A stretch of DNA of 64,000 bases from Rattus norvegicus (GCF_036323735.1 NC_086023.1:17347501-17411500), one strand, 5' to 3'; positions 12,124-24,960 are shown, counted from the stretch's first letter. The notes: generated by a model from the letters alone, not told the origin. Made by a program: numbers and translations.

Positions 12124-12282
12124 CTAAAGGATGATTTTTTTGCTTCCCCCAACTCCCATGTTGAACTTACAAACCTGGTACCTCAGAGTGACTGTATTTG
12201 GAGATAGACTCTTTAGAAAGGTAAATTGCAGAGTGGATGGATCATATTTACTAAGGTCCTGTCTTAATAAGAAGAGATTGGG
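12124..12282 (+). repeat. ancient interspersed repeat, copy 1
   Basis: It shares collinear blocks with 14717-14880: ttactaaaggatgattttttt, ccccaactcccat, ttagaaaggtaaattg, taagaagagat. It looks like an old mammalian repeat; class not assigned. Confidence 0.45.
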
Positions 12283-12305
12283 ACAGACAGACAGACAGAC
12301 AGACA

Positions 12306-12338
<33 letters not shown>
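12280..12338 (+). repeat. (GACA)n(CA)n microsatellite
   Basis: Seven GACA units run into a 30-bp CA run. Confidence 0.97.
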
Positions 12339-12339
<1 letters not shown>

Positions 12340-12341
<2 letters not shown>

Positions 12342-14716
12342 GAGAAGATACCATCAATTCCCACAGAGGGTGCAGAAAAAAACCTAACTTGCAGCTGATT
12401 GGCAGTGAGGAAATGAAATTGCAGTATGGTAGCCTACTCTGTGGCTGTTATTTCCAATAGCTTGAGTCACACTGTGGGCTAAGCAGACAGCATCTGAAGG
12501 AAAGCATCCTGAAGGGGGTTCTGGCTCCAGTGCCATCTCTGAGCAACATACACTTTGTCCCAAGGACTGCACCCATCAGGCTTCCTATGCTATAGGGATG
12601 AATTCTCCTTGGCTTCTGTCTCAGAAGAGTAAACCTCAAGGAACTTAATGCATAAAAAGAGTTACACACCGGTGGTCATGTCTACCTTGTTGGATGGTAC
12701 AAGGTGTATTGTGATAGAATGTTCTGCCCTTGTCTGGGTTTCTGTAGATTTCTTTAAGCTAAAAACGGCAAACAATTGTGAGAGGTTTTCAGAAAAAGCT
12801 TCAAACAGGTGAGAGGTGTATCAAGAACACTACAGAGGCAGTGCTGGTAGGTCCAGTAAACAGATGAGTACATATTAACTCATATAAGTCAATCATGGCT
12901 CTGACAAATTAATCCAGAGAACAAACAAGACTAATTGTCAGGTAGGTCATCACATAGCTTCACTAAAAAGAACTATTGAACCAAAGAAGATAAAAATTAA
13001 AAAAGACTTTTGGAAGATGTCAAAGCCAGGCCAATGTTAGAGTTTATGATATACATGTGAACCTCCCACTCCACCTTAATGAGCCCTCTCCACAGATTTA
13101 TGTTGACATAAGGCGCTTTACACTCTGTGTTCTGACTAACTCAGGTGGAGGAATCATACAGAAATGGTCTCAAAATTATGAAAGAATGCTCTGAAAAATG
13201 ATACCCACTATGATAGGAAATGAGTTTTGAAATTGAGAGCACCAGGGGAGACTGCATAATTCAGTCAGCGGATAAGGCTGAAAAAGCCACTGCAAAGTTG
13301 ATTTACTCATTGCTCAGTGCCAGGTCCAAATGGAACTGCAGTGGAGAAATTAGCATTCGATTATTGCATAGCAGTTTCGAAAACCTGAGCCTTGGCCAAT
13401 TTGTTTTCCTAAATCTATGTAACATTAGCTAACGTGGCTTACGCTGTAGTATTTTTCAGGCTCTGACTGATGCCAAGATCCTTTAGCTAAAGAGTAAAAA
13501 CTGTATTCATACAGTTGCATGTGTTCTCCATCTCTAAGACATCAGATATCTCATTGAGGTGTTTTTTTTAATATAAATGATAGTTTGACACAAGCTCCTC
13601 CCTCTGTTGTTCCTTGCAACCCCTGGCCTCTTAGATGTGTCCTCCAGACACAGGCCAGGAGTTCTGTGAAGATAAAAAGAGGAAAGAGTGTTATGAGGGA
13701 AGGAGGTCAAGCTAGGAGACGAGTTAGGGACAGCTCAGAGTGGTCCTCAGAGAAGAGCTAGAGTAAGTCCCACAGAGGAGCTCTGAGGATCCCATAAAAA
13801 AGAAATAAGGGAGCTGCGACGTCACAGGATGACCTGTGGAGGGGACACAAACACATCACTCTGCTCCCCTACAAGACACAATAACAGTTTGGCCCAGGGG
13901 TGGAGTGAAACTATGGGACCCTACAACCAGAGGGGACAATGACTCCATTTCTTCCCCCTGTACCCTTTTGTCCCCATCGGTTAAGTTTCCATTTATCTGA
14001 GAAGTAGGTCATTTCTTTTCATGTGCAGCGAGTCTCTTTTCTTCAATATACCACAGAGAAAGGAGAAGTTTAGTGGTCCCAACTATAACCCCAGTCAAGT
14101 TACATTGGCTTTATGCCCATACACCAAACCCAGAGACTCTGGTGGTCAAGCAGAGAGGTAAGGAGTCCTATTGAAGTTGTTTTGTACTCGTGGTCAGAAG
14201 CAGGAGTGCGATCCCAAACCAGAAGGGACACACATATCTTAGGACCAACAGAAAGAGTCATTAGGCAGGATACATGAACTCCCCGCTAAAGTCCATACTC
14301 CCTGTCTCCCCTCCTCTAGGAGCCTCAGCCTATGAATTGGACTTGCTTGCACACATCTCTCTCCTTTGTCCTGAACTCGTTCTATCATTGGCTTAAATAC
14401 ATGAGCATATGAACCCGTCTGTTAGCTGTATCAGTAAGGTGAAAAGCACTTCAAAGACAGGTGCCCAGAATCCTTAAAAGTGTGTTAAAATCCCATAGCA
14501 CTTCATTCACCACCTCATGCAACTCTGGGCCTCAGCAGGTGTTGGCTTTCAGTGTCAGATTCTGGGACTCTCAGAGTCTTCATCCTCTTACCTCTTCTTC
14601 CCTGCATCAGGGTTCACTGCCTGGTGCCCAAGCCCCTCACACCTGATCATTTACTCTCCTGCCAAGACATATAATATATTTGGAAATAATCTGAAAAAAA
14701 AACCCCAAACAAACCA
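12340..14716. other. intergenic stretch, no gene recognised
   Basis: Mostly unique sequence. 13580-14330 is somewhat richer in G+C and purines, with a near-CRE motif cgacgtcac at 13817-13825, but there is no open frame or promoter structure I can support. Confidence 0.55.
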
Positions 14717-14880
14717 AATCCCGCAATGAGTACTAAAGATTGATTTTTGCCTTCCCCAGCTTCCATATTAAAGCTACAAACCCCAGGGTCAGAATTTGAT
14801 GATAAGAGTCCTTAGAAAGGCAAGTTGAGGCTGGGTGGGTGGGTGTTAATAGGGCTCTCCTATAAGAAGAGATAAGGACA
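14717..14880 (+). repeat. ancient interspersed repeat, copy 2
   Basis: Collinear with 12124-12282 (tactaaagattgatttttg, ccttagaaaggcaagttg, tataagaagagataagg). Same orientation, strongly diverged. Confidence 0.45.
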
Positions 14881-15294
14881 CCCATGCAGGGTAGAGTGTG
14901 TGATCTGCTACACGATCGAACACCAAGCAGTCAGGGCTGAAGTCATGGGAGTTAAACATTCCTGTTGTTGATGCACCCAGAACAAAGCTTCTTAGGGATT
15001 TTGAGGATTACGTACCCTGGAAGTCTCTGCAGACTCAAGACTGAAGAAGGAGGGGAGACCTGTAAGAGGAAAGACAGCTTTCTTTATCATTCTAAGAAGG
15101 GCCTTCAGAACCAGGGCACTCCTGACTGGTGGGATTTTACAGCCTACTGGAGAAGGTTTTGTGTAACCAGATATCGTTAGAGTTTTTCTGGAGAACTGTG
15201 TGTCTACCCTGCCCCAAACCTCTGAACACATGACTGTGATCTTTCTTATTCATCCACATTATTGATTTTCTTCTCCTGAAAAAGTATTTATTAT
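14881..15294. other. intergenic stretch, no gene recognised
   Basis: Continuation of unique/old sequence between the ancient repeat copy and a B2. Overlapping short open frames on both strands show no domain. Confidence 0.5.
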
Positions 15295-15485
15295 GTGTGT
15301 ATATATGTAAGCCCATCTGTGTTTTCATGGATTGCACATGAACAAGAGCCCATGAAGGCTGGAAGAGGGTATTGAGTCCCTGAAACTGGAGTTACAGGCA
15401 GATGTGAGCTGCCTTGTGGGTGCTGGGAACCAAACTTGGATCCTTCCAGAGCAGCAAGTGATCTTAAGTGCTGAGCCATCTGTTT
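15295..15485 (-). mobile_element. B2/B3 SINE
   Basis: Contains ggctggaagagggtattgag, ggtgctgggaaccaaac and tgctgagccatctg in antisense B2 order. The head is mutated. Confidence 0.85.
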
Positions 15486-16734
15486 CTGGACCCATATATT
15501 TCTGGTTTTTTTTGCTGACTTTCCTCTTAAGATGTTGAATTAAATTGCTCTATTTGCTTACAAGTGTCTTTCAAGTCAAGAAAACTTCTGAAGTCTTCAC
15601 CTATCATTTTACTTATTTCAGAGACTTTGAGTTTGGTAACTTTATATGAATTGAGCATTATTAATCACTCTGCTGGGATGTAGTTGGTGTCATGTACCTC
15701 CCTACAGCATAAGAGTTCTTGGGCTTCCTGGCAGTAAATGCTAGGTCACTCCAGATTTTGATGCATTTGCTGTCATGGGAATCAGCTCTAACCCAATGAA
15801 GAGCTCTTTTGAGTTAGTGAGAACCACTCTTGACCATTGAATGCAGGTTCTTAACACTCCCTATGTACTTCCCAGCCTGAGCTAGCTTCCTGCCACCTGG
15901 CTGGTCCTTGTCTCTCTCTGGCTTGGTTGCTCTCCACTACTGCCTCTTGGGTCTCCCTTTACCCAGAGGCTGAAATAGGACAAACTGAAGTTCTCTGACC
16001 TGTGACCTACAGATGTTCTCTGTTCTTAGAGCCTCAGTCTGATTCAGTTTTTTTCTTTGATTTTTAGTATAAAATAGAGTTTATTCAGAGCATGGGGAAG
16101 GAAGCTAAGAATGTAGTAGAGACAGAAAAAGGCAGAGAAAGAGAGTAGAGAAGCAGAGGATGGCCATGAGCACGTGGAGAGAGAGGGAAAGGGGAATGAG
16201 GAGAGCTAGACAAGAGGGCAAGGGAGCCTGGCTCAGTTTTTAACAGCACATTCTTCTTCAAGATGGCTCCAGCTGCTCCCTTGCCACAGCTTGTGTGTAA
16301 GTTACCATGTCTTTTGTTGTTCGCTGTCTACTCACAGGATTTACTATTGCAGGAACTTCTGTCAAGGTAAAAGCTGAATATGACTCTATTGTTCATTTCT
16401 AGAACTTAAAAATTATCAATGTGCATGACATCTGAACTGTCAGCTTTCAACGCAGGGTATCAATTTAATGGGTTACTTACCAAAACTTCCTGTCAAGCTC
16501 ACCACTGACCCTGTGACAGCCATAATTATCTATTACAATCTTAGTCCTGCCATGGAAGGCCTTTCTGAAATCAATGCTCTCAAATGACAAGCCACACTTT
16601 CTTCCTCTTCTAGATGACATGGAGATTGTCATGGCTGTATATATTTACTAATTATGGCAGTACAATCTCCATTGTCTTATTATTAAAAATGACTGCTTTT
16701 GCAGAAAGGAAAAGGATTCTTCCAACCTCTCCCC
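15486..16734. other. intergenic stretch with purine-rich block
   Basis: Unique sequence with a purine-rich region at 16070-16235 (gagagagaggg-type) that may be the remnant of an ERV or simple repeat. No gene seen. Confidence 0.5.
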
Positions 16735-16840
16735 CCTTTTATGTGAGTACTGTATGGGGCAGGCTAGTCTGAAACTCAGGATCCTCCTGTCTCTGTCTCT
16801 GGAGGACAGGTGTGAACCACTTCACTCTCGGTTTGCTTTT
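16735..16840 (-). mobile_element. B1-like SINE fragment
   Basis: Contains ggcaggctagtctgaaactcaggatcctcctgtctctg and caggtgtgaaccact. Antisense and 5'-truncated. Confidence 0.6.
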
Positions 16841-18379
16841 CTTACTTTTAGTACGCTCTCTAAGCTTAGAATTCAGGATTTCATATAGTTACATCTAAAA
16901 ACAACTCTAAGAGTTTCAGTGATCCTTTAAGTCAGAATTTGGCTATGAAAATGGAGAACTGTAAGAAAAAGGAAGAAAAGAAAGGTGGGAAGGAGGTGGG
17001 GGGATGGGTAGAAAAAAATGAGAGCTTCTCAGATGTGATTACTACTTTGTTTTTGTAATCAAACTAAGAAACAATTCTCACTGATCTTAGTTTCTGCTTT
17101 TAAATTTTATCCCACAAAAAAGAAAAAATAGTAAACTAGCATGCGATTTCCAAGCTGTGGCAGGGGAAAAGCCAGCTAGTTTCAGTTTTCTCTTTCCTTT
17201 GTTTCTGTGTTTTCTGTCTCCTTTTTTCTTTTCTTTTCCCTCCCCACCTCTCTCCCATTCTTCCTTCCTTCCTCTTCACTTCTGCTTGACTCTTCCCTTT
17301 TGAACGACTTCGTTCAGAAGATATGAACCAGAAACCTTCTGACAATACTAATAATCAAGTGACTTTATTTTTCTAGAAATCACATTGAATGTTAGAAGCC
17401 AATAAAAAAAGATAAATTAACACTAAAATGACATTGTATTCAACTCAATGCATATAAATATTTTTATTTCAGCCTGGGCTGCTAGTCAAAATTTAGTACT
17501 TCTAGCTACTGTTGGGACAAGGAGGGAGCTCTGAGAGTGGATTGAGGGGATGCTTGGGGAGTAGGGTAGCTAGATGAGGGGCACAACCCCCTGGGCTACA
17601 GCTGGGGAGGAACAATCCCATAAAATCATAGTTCATACATAGTAGAATTTCTGTGAGACTTAAGTAATGTATATAAAACACTTTGCATATTCTCAGTATA
17701 TATAATGTATGAGAAATTTAACCTACCTTCCTGTATCTAAAATAATACATTCTTCACTGAGCCCGTGCTAATAGGACTGATCTAGTGGACAGGCTGTGGC
17801 CAGGGACAACTCATGAGGGAATGTCAGTTCTTTTGTGATACTAGTCTTCTAAAAGCATTATTAGTGGAGTATTCCTAAAGTGCTTCATACATTTTAGACT
17901 GTATAGCTCACAATTACAACATTTTCATGTAACACTGAAGAAGGCAGTCTGTCAAAAAAGAAAAATGAATACTTTACACATGACGATACATACTGAAATA
18001 TGAAATTCTACTAGAGGAACAGATATCCACAAGAGCAGGGGATTTCTTCCTGTTCACAGTCAGAATACTTCATAGTGACTGATAATCAGTTGAAAGTACA
18101 CTTTACACTGCACAATACTTTATAACTGGTAAACATCAGTGGGTAGTATGTGTTAGTTGGTCAGGTGCCTATCCAAAACTGTCACATACACACAAAACAG
18201 CCAATGACAGAAAACCCACACCCAAACCAAAACAAAACTATTTTTTTTTGTTTTTACAACTAAAAAATACAAAATTCAAAAATTAAAATTCAAAAAATTT
18301 AAAATTTTTGTTTCAAAGTCGACTTTGAAGATAGTAGTATTTTTGAGTGAAAAATTTACAAATGTCCAATGCAAGTGCA
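16841..18379. other. intergenic stretch with pyrimidine-rich block
   Basis: Contains a pyrimidine-rich tract at 17180-17300. The remainder is AT-rich unique sequence without coding signals. Confidence 0.5.
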
Positions 18380-18850
18380 TTTTTTTGTTAATAGCTTTTC
18401 CTACAATATATTTCAACCATATTTTCCCCTCCTTCATCTCCTCCCAGATCCTCTCCCTACCTTCTACCCATCCAAGTTCATGTTCTTTCTCGCCAAAAGG
18501 AAAATAAAACAAAACACAAAAATCAAACAAACAAAAACATAGTATGACAAAAATACCAAAGCAAAATCCAATGAAGCAATAACAACAACAAAAGCCATGG
18601 AGCCCATTGTGTGTTGTCCAACAGCACCAGGCCATGTGCTTCTCTGTTCTGTGTGTGATCTATCCAACGTCATTGCAGTGGAGAAAGCTATCTACTTCCT
18701 CTAGTTATGGATTGCAAATAGTTTCTTGGTTAGGGACGGGACTTTGTGTCTCTTCCCCACTCTGTGCTGGGCTTTTGTATGGTTGAACCAGTGCAGATCT
18801 TGTACATGGTGTCACAGTCTGAGTGAGTATGAACACCAAACCTGTTGAAG
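18380..18850 (-). mobile_element. old rodent L1 (Lx-type) 3' end, antisense
   Basis: A pyrimidine-rich stretch is followed by an A-rich block, then gggacgggactttgtgtctcttccccactctg. This matches in order the antisense Lx-type 3' UTR also seen near 11105-11480. The 119-codon minus-strand frame here is a by-product. Confidence 0.5.
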
Positions 18851-19224
18851 ACAGCATATTTTTTATGATATACTTTTATTAAAACAATGTTCAGAATGGT
18901 TTGCTCTTAACATGACAGAAAAGCTTCTTTCAGAACCCTTTTCAAAAGTGTTGAGTAAATGACCATCTCTTAGTTCATGAACCAAGGCAGCTTATAAAAA
19001 TGGATCTCAAAAGAGGGGTCATCTGGTGGCGAGAATGTCCTTCAGGCTCCAGGCTCATCTACAGTTCAGAGCTGAGCTGAGTCCTGACCCTGGTGCATAC
19101 CTGGGAGGGCACCAGCAGGATCTTTATTCTTCCCAATTCCAGTGTCTTAGAACATAGTCGTAATTTGACTTACAATATGGCTTTGGAGCCCATGACAGTG
19201 AATTTAGGGCCACACTTAATACCA

Positions 19225-19600
19225 GGTGGGTGTGATGGTCCATTTTGATTGTTCATTCAGTTGGAATAGTAAATGTGCATGGGTTAGTGTGCCAGTAAGA
19301 GGCATTTCCAGAGACAGGAAGATCTTGAGGGCTCTGCCCTAACAAATGGATTAGTCCCGCCATGAATTTTGTCATTACTGAGAAGAGGTCAAAGGTAGGA
19401 GGCAGGGCCTAGTTGGGAGGGTGATGTCCTTGGGGTGTACTCCTGTAGTTAGAGCAACACTGGTCCTTTCTTGTATTTCCCCATTCTCTCCTTCCTGGTA
19501 AGGATTTCTCAGCGTTGCCACAGCCTACAGAAGTCATCTTTGTGTTAGGGTCACAGTGGTAAAAAGCACATGACTTAATGAAGGCCTGAGCTCAGCTATT
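19225..19600 (+). mobile_element. old LTR-like repeat
   Basis: The stretch with ttcagttggaatagtaaatg, aggcatttccagagacagg, aatggattagtcccgcc and agaagaggtcaaaggtaggaggcagggcctagttgggagg resembles MaLR-type LTR organisation. Family uncertain. Confidence 0.4.
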
Positions 19601-21879
19601 AGCCTCTGACTAAATAGAAGGATTACCATCAGATAAACAGAAGCCTAAACTCAGCATTCCTCAGAAATCTTGCCAAACCATTTATTGTTGTTAGGAAAGC
19701 TATTCCTTCCTTTTTTCACCCTTGACAGCCAACTGCCTTCAGCAAGGTGCACCTAGATCCTGATGGACTCCAACAACCTATCCCAGCTCCAAGTATCCAT
19801 GCTATCCTGCAGGGCGCTATGCCAGCACGCATCTTCACCTGCTTTAACTCTCAGGCTCTTCTGGCTCATTCACACCTTCTCCTGTCCCCATAAAACCGGT
19901 AAGGCTCTTCCTGCTGCCTGTTGCCACCTCCCCACCCCCAGGACTCCTGTCCCCTCATGGAGTGGTCTAGTTTAGTGGTTTCATATTATTCCTGGTTATC
20001 TCCTGCAGATGCCTAAAAAGATTCAGTTGGTCAAAGTGGTGATGGTCAAAAGTGTGTATAAGGCTTCCTGATTTCTGGAAGTTTAGGCCAGTGTGTATGG
20101 AAAAATACGCATTTTAGTGGGTTTTCCCTAAAACACAGGGAAGCTGCTTGACTAGCTTTTCAAGCAAATTGGGTTGAACCTAAGGTGCATCTTTTTGTCC
20201 AATTTTATTGTCTCTGGCAAACCTGAGAACCAGCCATCTCATCATTTTCACTGGATATGGCAACATGGCTCCTGTGGAGGATTTTCTGAGAATGTGAAGC
20301 ATCTCTGACTGCGAATGACAGTGTGGACAGTTATTAGCAAGTTCAATCTGCTTACTGTATGTCACCTGCTGGATAGCTGAAGGAAACAGAAGGCATTACT
20401 TGCAGGCCACAATGAAGTGGGTGGAATGTGTGGAAAGAGACATAGAAAACATTAGTAGTGAAATCCTTATGTGCTAGAACAAGGCAATTTCTAAATTCAT
20501 CTGTCCTGCTCTTTTCATATAGGACTTTGGATCGAGTGGAAGAATGTCAGAGTTGTAATGACCTTGTGATTTTATTTTATTTTTGATGGGATGATAATAG
20601 ATGGACAATGACTACAGAAAAAGTTCTTATCTATTTCACATCCTTTTACATTTAAAATATACTGAACATAGTTGTACTGCTTTGTTGCAAGAAATATTTG
20701 TATTGCTAAACAAATCATCTCCATCCTCAGCTTGTTAAATCTCTCAGGGAAGGTGCCAGGGATGGAAGATGAGGCTTCAGAAATGTAATGTAGGAACTCT
20801 ACTATTGAACCATACCTACCCTTGAAATCCAGCCTTTCTTTGCATAGCAAAGGCTGCTACTAGGAATTTGAACCATGAGGCCTGGAGCTTTATACTGAAT
20901 CCTTGTCCCACTTTCCTGAAATTTCTGCCACCAGTCATCTGGTTTCAACTTGTACTTTCTTTGTTGTCCATGGGTGCTTTCCCTTCACACTCTGTACTTG
21001 TGGTTCCTCTGCCTGCTGTATCTTTTACCATATCTTTTATCTTTGTCATATCTTTGTCCCAGGGTCCCCACTCAATTCCAGATCTCTGTAAGAGTGTTCT
21101 GATCAGAAATCTGTGATGGGAAAGGATGGGATTTTTCTCATCATTTCTTCCTAAGTTCCAGTAGAATTGATACAATTCTATGACAAGTTTGTATCATGAA
21201 CAATAGACGCTACTACTTTCTCATAGACCATGATAACCAAGGACGGATGTAAAACATACTAAGTAAAGTAGAAACTAAGATTCTGGCTGAACAGCTCCGC
21301 ATCGCTTTCCTAGAACACATCACATGACCATGTCATGTAAGCTTAGTGACTGAAGGTAGATGGTACTCCCTGAAAGCAAACCCAATGTAAGCCCAGCTCT
21401 CTCTTGGATCCAGATTTCCCTTCAGTTAATTTGATTTCATTGTGTAAATTTTCCTTTGTCTGTGAGGGACAATCATATTTAAAAGATGTGTAGCCTGACT
21501 AGAAACTCAAAAATAGACTGATGACTTAGATAAGAACACAAAAGCAGGTAGCCTAGAATTGTCTACATTTCCCCCATTTACCTTGAATAAATACAAGCTA
21601 TATTTAGGACCTGCAGGAGTCTGGTATCAGAAAGGACCTCCTGGGTGCTGTTCATTAGACCTGGACAGAATTAGTTCTAGCGAAGGCAAAGGCACACCCC
21701 ATTTTGGAGATCTGTTCTACACCAAGTTGCTGAACAACCATCGAATGGCAAAGAATCCTCTCAATCGGGGGTAGAAGTGTTCTGCTGTAACTGTTCTGTG
21801 TTGGAGGTTTTCTATGGTATCAAGAGCTGGGGGTCATGGGCATGGAGACATCTGTCTTGATAAAGTAAATATCACAGCA
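19601..21879. other. immediate 3' flank of St18, no gene recognised
   Basis: Unique-looking sequence between an old LTR-like repeat and the St18 poly(A) region. A 92-codon minus-strand frame at 20572-20850 and an 82-codon plus frame at 20868 show no recognisable domain. Confidence 0.55.
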
Positions 21880-21895
21880 AAATTCATTATCAATT

Positions 21896-21901
21896 TTTAT
21901 T
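21896..21901 (-). promoter_or_regulatory. candidate distal poly(A) signal of St18
   Basis: The plus strand reads TTTATT, so the St18 strand reads AATAAA. It lies about 2.3 kb after the stop codon, at the edge between the AT-rich UTR and sequence of different character. Cleavage would be expected around 21870-21885. This is the best signal by position only; upstream alternatives exist. Confidence 0.5.
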
Positions 21902-22975
21902 TCCTACCATACACCGAATGTACAGCACTGAACACAATTTTGTTGCATTGATGTAAGAAATATTAATCATTTGGAGAAACAGTATACAAACAAACTACTT
22001 CAAATAAAAATGCATACATCGCTGCCTTTGTTTCTGTTTACAAAAGACCCAATTTACAGTATCAATCATTAACATTAGTTGAAAAGAAAATAATTCAGTA
22101 CATGTTACAAAACACAAGTACCAAGGAGGCAAATAAATATGGACACACTTCATAAAACTATGTGAACACAAATAAATTAACTGAAGCTATGTAAATTATA
22201 GTAATAAATATGTAGAATTGTAAGAGATCTCTTTAAATAAAATATATAACAAACTTGTTAAAATATTTAGCAAAGTAAACTTCTGTCTTTGTAATAAGTG
22301 AGCCCATTTGTGTGCTTCTTTGAAGTATTGTGTAGCAAAATGTTCAAAGACATACTTTAATAGGAAACTTTGTGTCCCACTTATAGTAGACACTACTCCT
22401 GGTAGCTGCTTATTTTAAAATTGAGCTTTAAATAAACACCTTTCCTACCTAAGAACAGACATCTCATTTTCACTAAACTAAGATTCGAGAGTTCAAATGA
22501 ACCCCAAGCCAAAGATAAGCGCCACTTGATGCATAACAATATCCACATGTCCATGAGAGTGGGGTGACTGTGCCACTTTTCATGGGTCTGAGCAAGTAAC
22601 AGTAGTAACAGTGAATTCAAGCCTGTGAATGCCATCACACTAGATCTAAATATTCATGAGGCTAATCAAAAATAAACACTTTTATTATAGCACAGAAAAT
22701 TAAGCCCACACTAAAGTTCATGTGTACTTTTACATAGAGGCACATCTGCACATGAAATGTGTGTGCACACCAAAAAGGCAGTTTAGCTGGTTGTCTATAC
22801 CTTTTCCTTAAAAAAAATAAATATAAAAAAACTTTTGAAACAATGCTTAACTACTTTACAATCCCTGAAATAGACATTGCCTTTACTACAGCACCTTCTG
22901 AACTCTGACCCCATTGAGATTGTAGGTTGAATTTCATGTGTGGATAAGTGTGCATATACGTGTGTGGACTGTGCT

Positions 22976-22976
<1 letters not shown>

Positions 22977-23036
<60 letters not shown>
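22977..23036 (+). repeat. (GT)n microsatellite in St18 3' UTR
   Basis: About 60 bp of GT on the plus strand, AC in the mRNA, with one TA interruption near the end. Confidence 0.97.
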
Positions 23037-23038
<2 letters not shown>

Positions 23039-24206
23039 AGCATATGTTGTGTCACTTGTAGTTCAAGAGTTTGATTAAATTGAAAACTGTCTTATTTCCT
23101 AGGGAAACAAAGATCAATGCTGCCAATGTTCAAGGTAACCACTCAGGTTGGAATAACATTTTTTTCAGGCCTTCTGTTTTCCATTTTTTTTCCAGTTAAC
23201 CCAGTAAGATAAATGCTATTTCAGGGGATATGGTATCTACAAAATTTCCATTTGGATGTGTCTGTATTTGTAAGTACAAATCTACACCAATATTGTCACT
23301 TGTATATTGTACTAATGTGTAGCAGGAAAGGCCTGGCTGGTCACATCAAAGCTTATTTCTCATCTTGGGAAAGGGTTGCCAACTAGCCAATGTTACTTGA
23401 AAAACAAAAAGACAAATTGGACTCACTTAAAATGTATAAATGTATGCTTTAAACAGTCCAAATAAATAATTCAGATTAATTAAATCGGTGCAGCCATGTG
23501 GAATACTATGCTGACTACTTTATTTAATTATTGCTATCAAGTTCTGAGTGCACTGTTAGCTAACATCCTGTGCTTTTGAATGCTGATTTCCCACTAGTGG
23601 GCGCCATTTATCTTCATAATCCTTCACAGCTCACATTACCAAAAATCACTTATAAAAACAAAACCAGTAAAGGGGAAATGGAAGTGCACAGTAGAAACCA
23701 AGCTTGACCATAGTGTAGTCCTGACACTGGGATTTCCCTTACACATTTTTTGTTTTGTTTTTCTCGTTTAAACCCAGAAAGATATTTGATTTGAGAACAG
23801 CATTTCTATTTAAATCCTATTAGAAGATAAATTAATAAACACACCTGTAAAAATATGGTAGACTTCAAAATGCAGATAAAAGATAAAAAAACTCTTTGAT
23901 TAGTAATAAATAAAATATAAAATGTCACATTTATTTTTACATATATTTTACAAAATAAAGAGTGCAATGAAGAAAGAAAAGAAAAAGATATGAAAATAAA
24001 TGAGATCTAATAATTGACTGCATTGCTTTTAATCCAAAGAGTTTATCATAGTTTTTCTTTCTTTTTTATGTCAACTGGGGAAAAATTAGTGCAATGTTGC
24101 AATTATAAACGCAGGGGACAGCCTCCAGGCTCCAGGGGTATTGGTCTCCTGCGGATCTGTGGGAGTTCATGGCTGTAGTGACCTCCGTTTCCTGCATACT
24201 GTTGTC

Positions 24207-24347
24207 CTACACATGGATACCTTTCACTGCCTGCTTGATGCTTTCCAGTAGAGCTTTGCATTCTGGGGAATAGTCCCGTTCCAGATTGCTGTACATGTCT
24301 GTGAGAGTATTTACATATGCTTCAAAATTCTGCTCATTGATAGGACC
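24207..24347 (-). CDS. St18: St18 terminal coding exon with stop codon
   Basis: The last coding segment encodes 46 residues, starting GPINEQNFEAYVNTLTDMYS and ending ALLESIKQAVKGIHV, followed by TAG at 24207-24209. This QNFEAYVNTLTDMY...ESIKQAVKG tail is the conserved C-terminus of the MYT1/MYT1L/ST18 family. The ending VKGIHV and the SPECKALLE segment are what I recall for ST18 rather than its paralogues. Acceptor gtttccatcag at the high-coordinate side. The exon continues as a long 3' UTR to about 21880. Assignment to St18 rather than Myt1 or Myt1l rests on remembered sequences and should be confirmed by alignment. Confidence 0.95.
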   Translation of the reverse strand, partial: GPINEQNFEAYVNTLTDMYSNLERDYSPECKALLESIKQAVKGIHV

Positions 24348-24937
24348 CTGATGGAAACAAAGCACACAGAAACCAATCACAGAGGTTCAGCTTTCCCAAG
24401 GATGATCAGGAGGATGAATGTTGCCAACTTACATAAGTAGGAAGACAAGGGTATGTAGGACTGTGGCAGTTTGGGATAGGATATAAAAATGTGTGTGTAT
24501 GGTTTATCTGTTCACTCTTAATTCACGGCATTAGTGGAATGTGATTGTATAGTATTGGGGATCAATCTGGAGCCATTAACAAATGAATCCAGCTGCTGAG
24601 CTAGAGGTCTCTAAACTGCATGTCTTGTCTTGAGAAGAGTCTGGGCTTCATTTGCACTTGCTCAGTACAAAACAAGCTGTCTGGGGCAAGAATGCTCAGA
24701 GGATGAAGATTTGCTTTTGCCAAGTGGTTCTTTAACAGTCCTTGGCTGGAATGGCAGGGATTATAAATTTAAGCCAGTAGTTCACTAATAGTTGTGATAG
24801 AGATTTTTCTACTATGGCAGCTCAGTTCATTTTGCCTTCTCTGTTTCTTTAGGGAGAGTATCAGTGTTAGAAGGGCCAGACTTTTTTAACTTTACCCTTG
24901 GGCGTATTTTGGCATCTTCTCTGCCTAATGTAATGGT

Positions 24938-24960
24938 TTAATTAATTAATTAATTAATTT
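24938..24960 (+). repeat. (TTAA)n run
   Basis: Five perfect TTAA/AATT units next to a B1. Confidence 0.9.

Larger units (their letters stand above)
21880..24206 (-). other. St18: St18 3' untranslated region
   Basis: About 2.3 kb of AT-rich sequence follows the TAG and is largely free of recognisable SINE or LINE insertions, unlike the flanks on both sides. It contains many ATTTA-type motifs and a long microsatellite that reads (AC)n in the mRNA (22977-23036). The proximal part (about 23400-24150) looks like unique sequence. The end is inferred from the candidate poly(A) signal at 21896-21901; internal AATAAA-like signals (for example near 22680 and 23930) could give shorter forms. Open frames in this region have no coding character. 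Confidence 0.75.

Noticed and set aside
13801..13830. A CRE-type promoter for an unknown gene
   Set aside because: Only one near-match (cgacgtcac) without CpG enrichment, TATA or a downstream open frame.
18276..18635. A 119-codon Cys/Phe-rich membrane-like protein on the minus strand
   Set aside because: It arises from an A-rich block of an old L1 3' end read in antisense; the composition explains the hydrophobicity.
20572..20850. A 92-codon minus-strand frame as a small gene near the St18 3' end
   Set aside because: No splice, promoter or homology evidence; length is within what chance gives in AT-moderate DNA.
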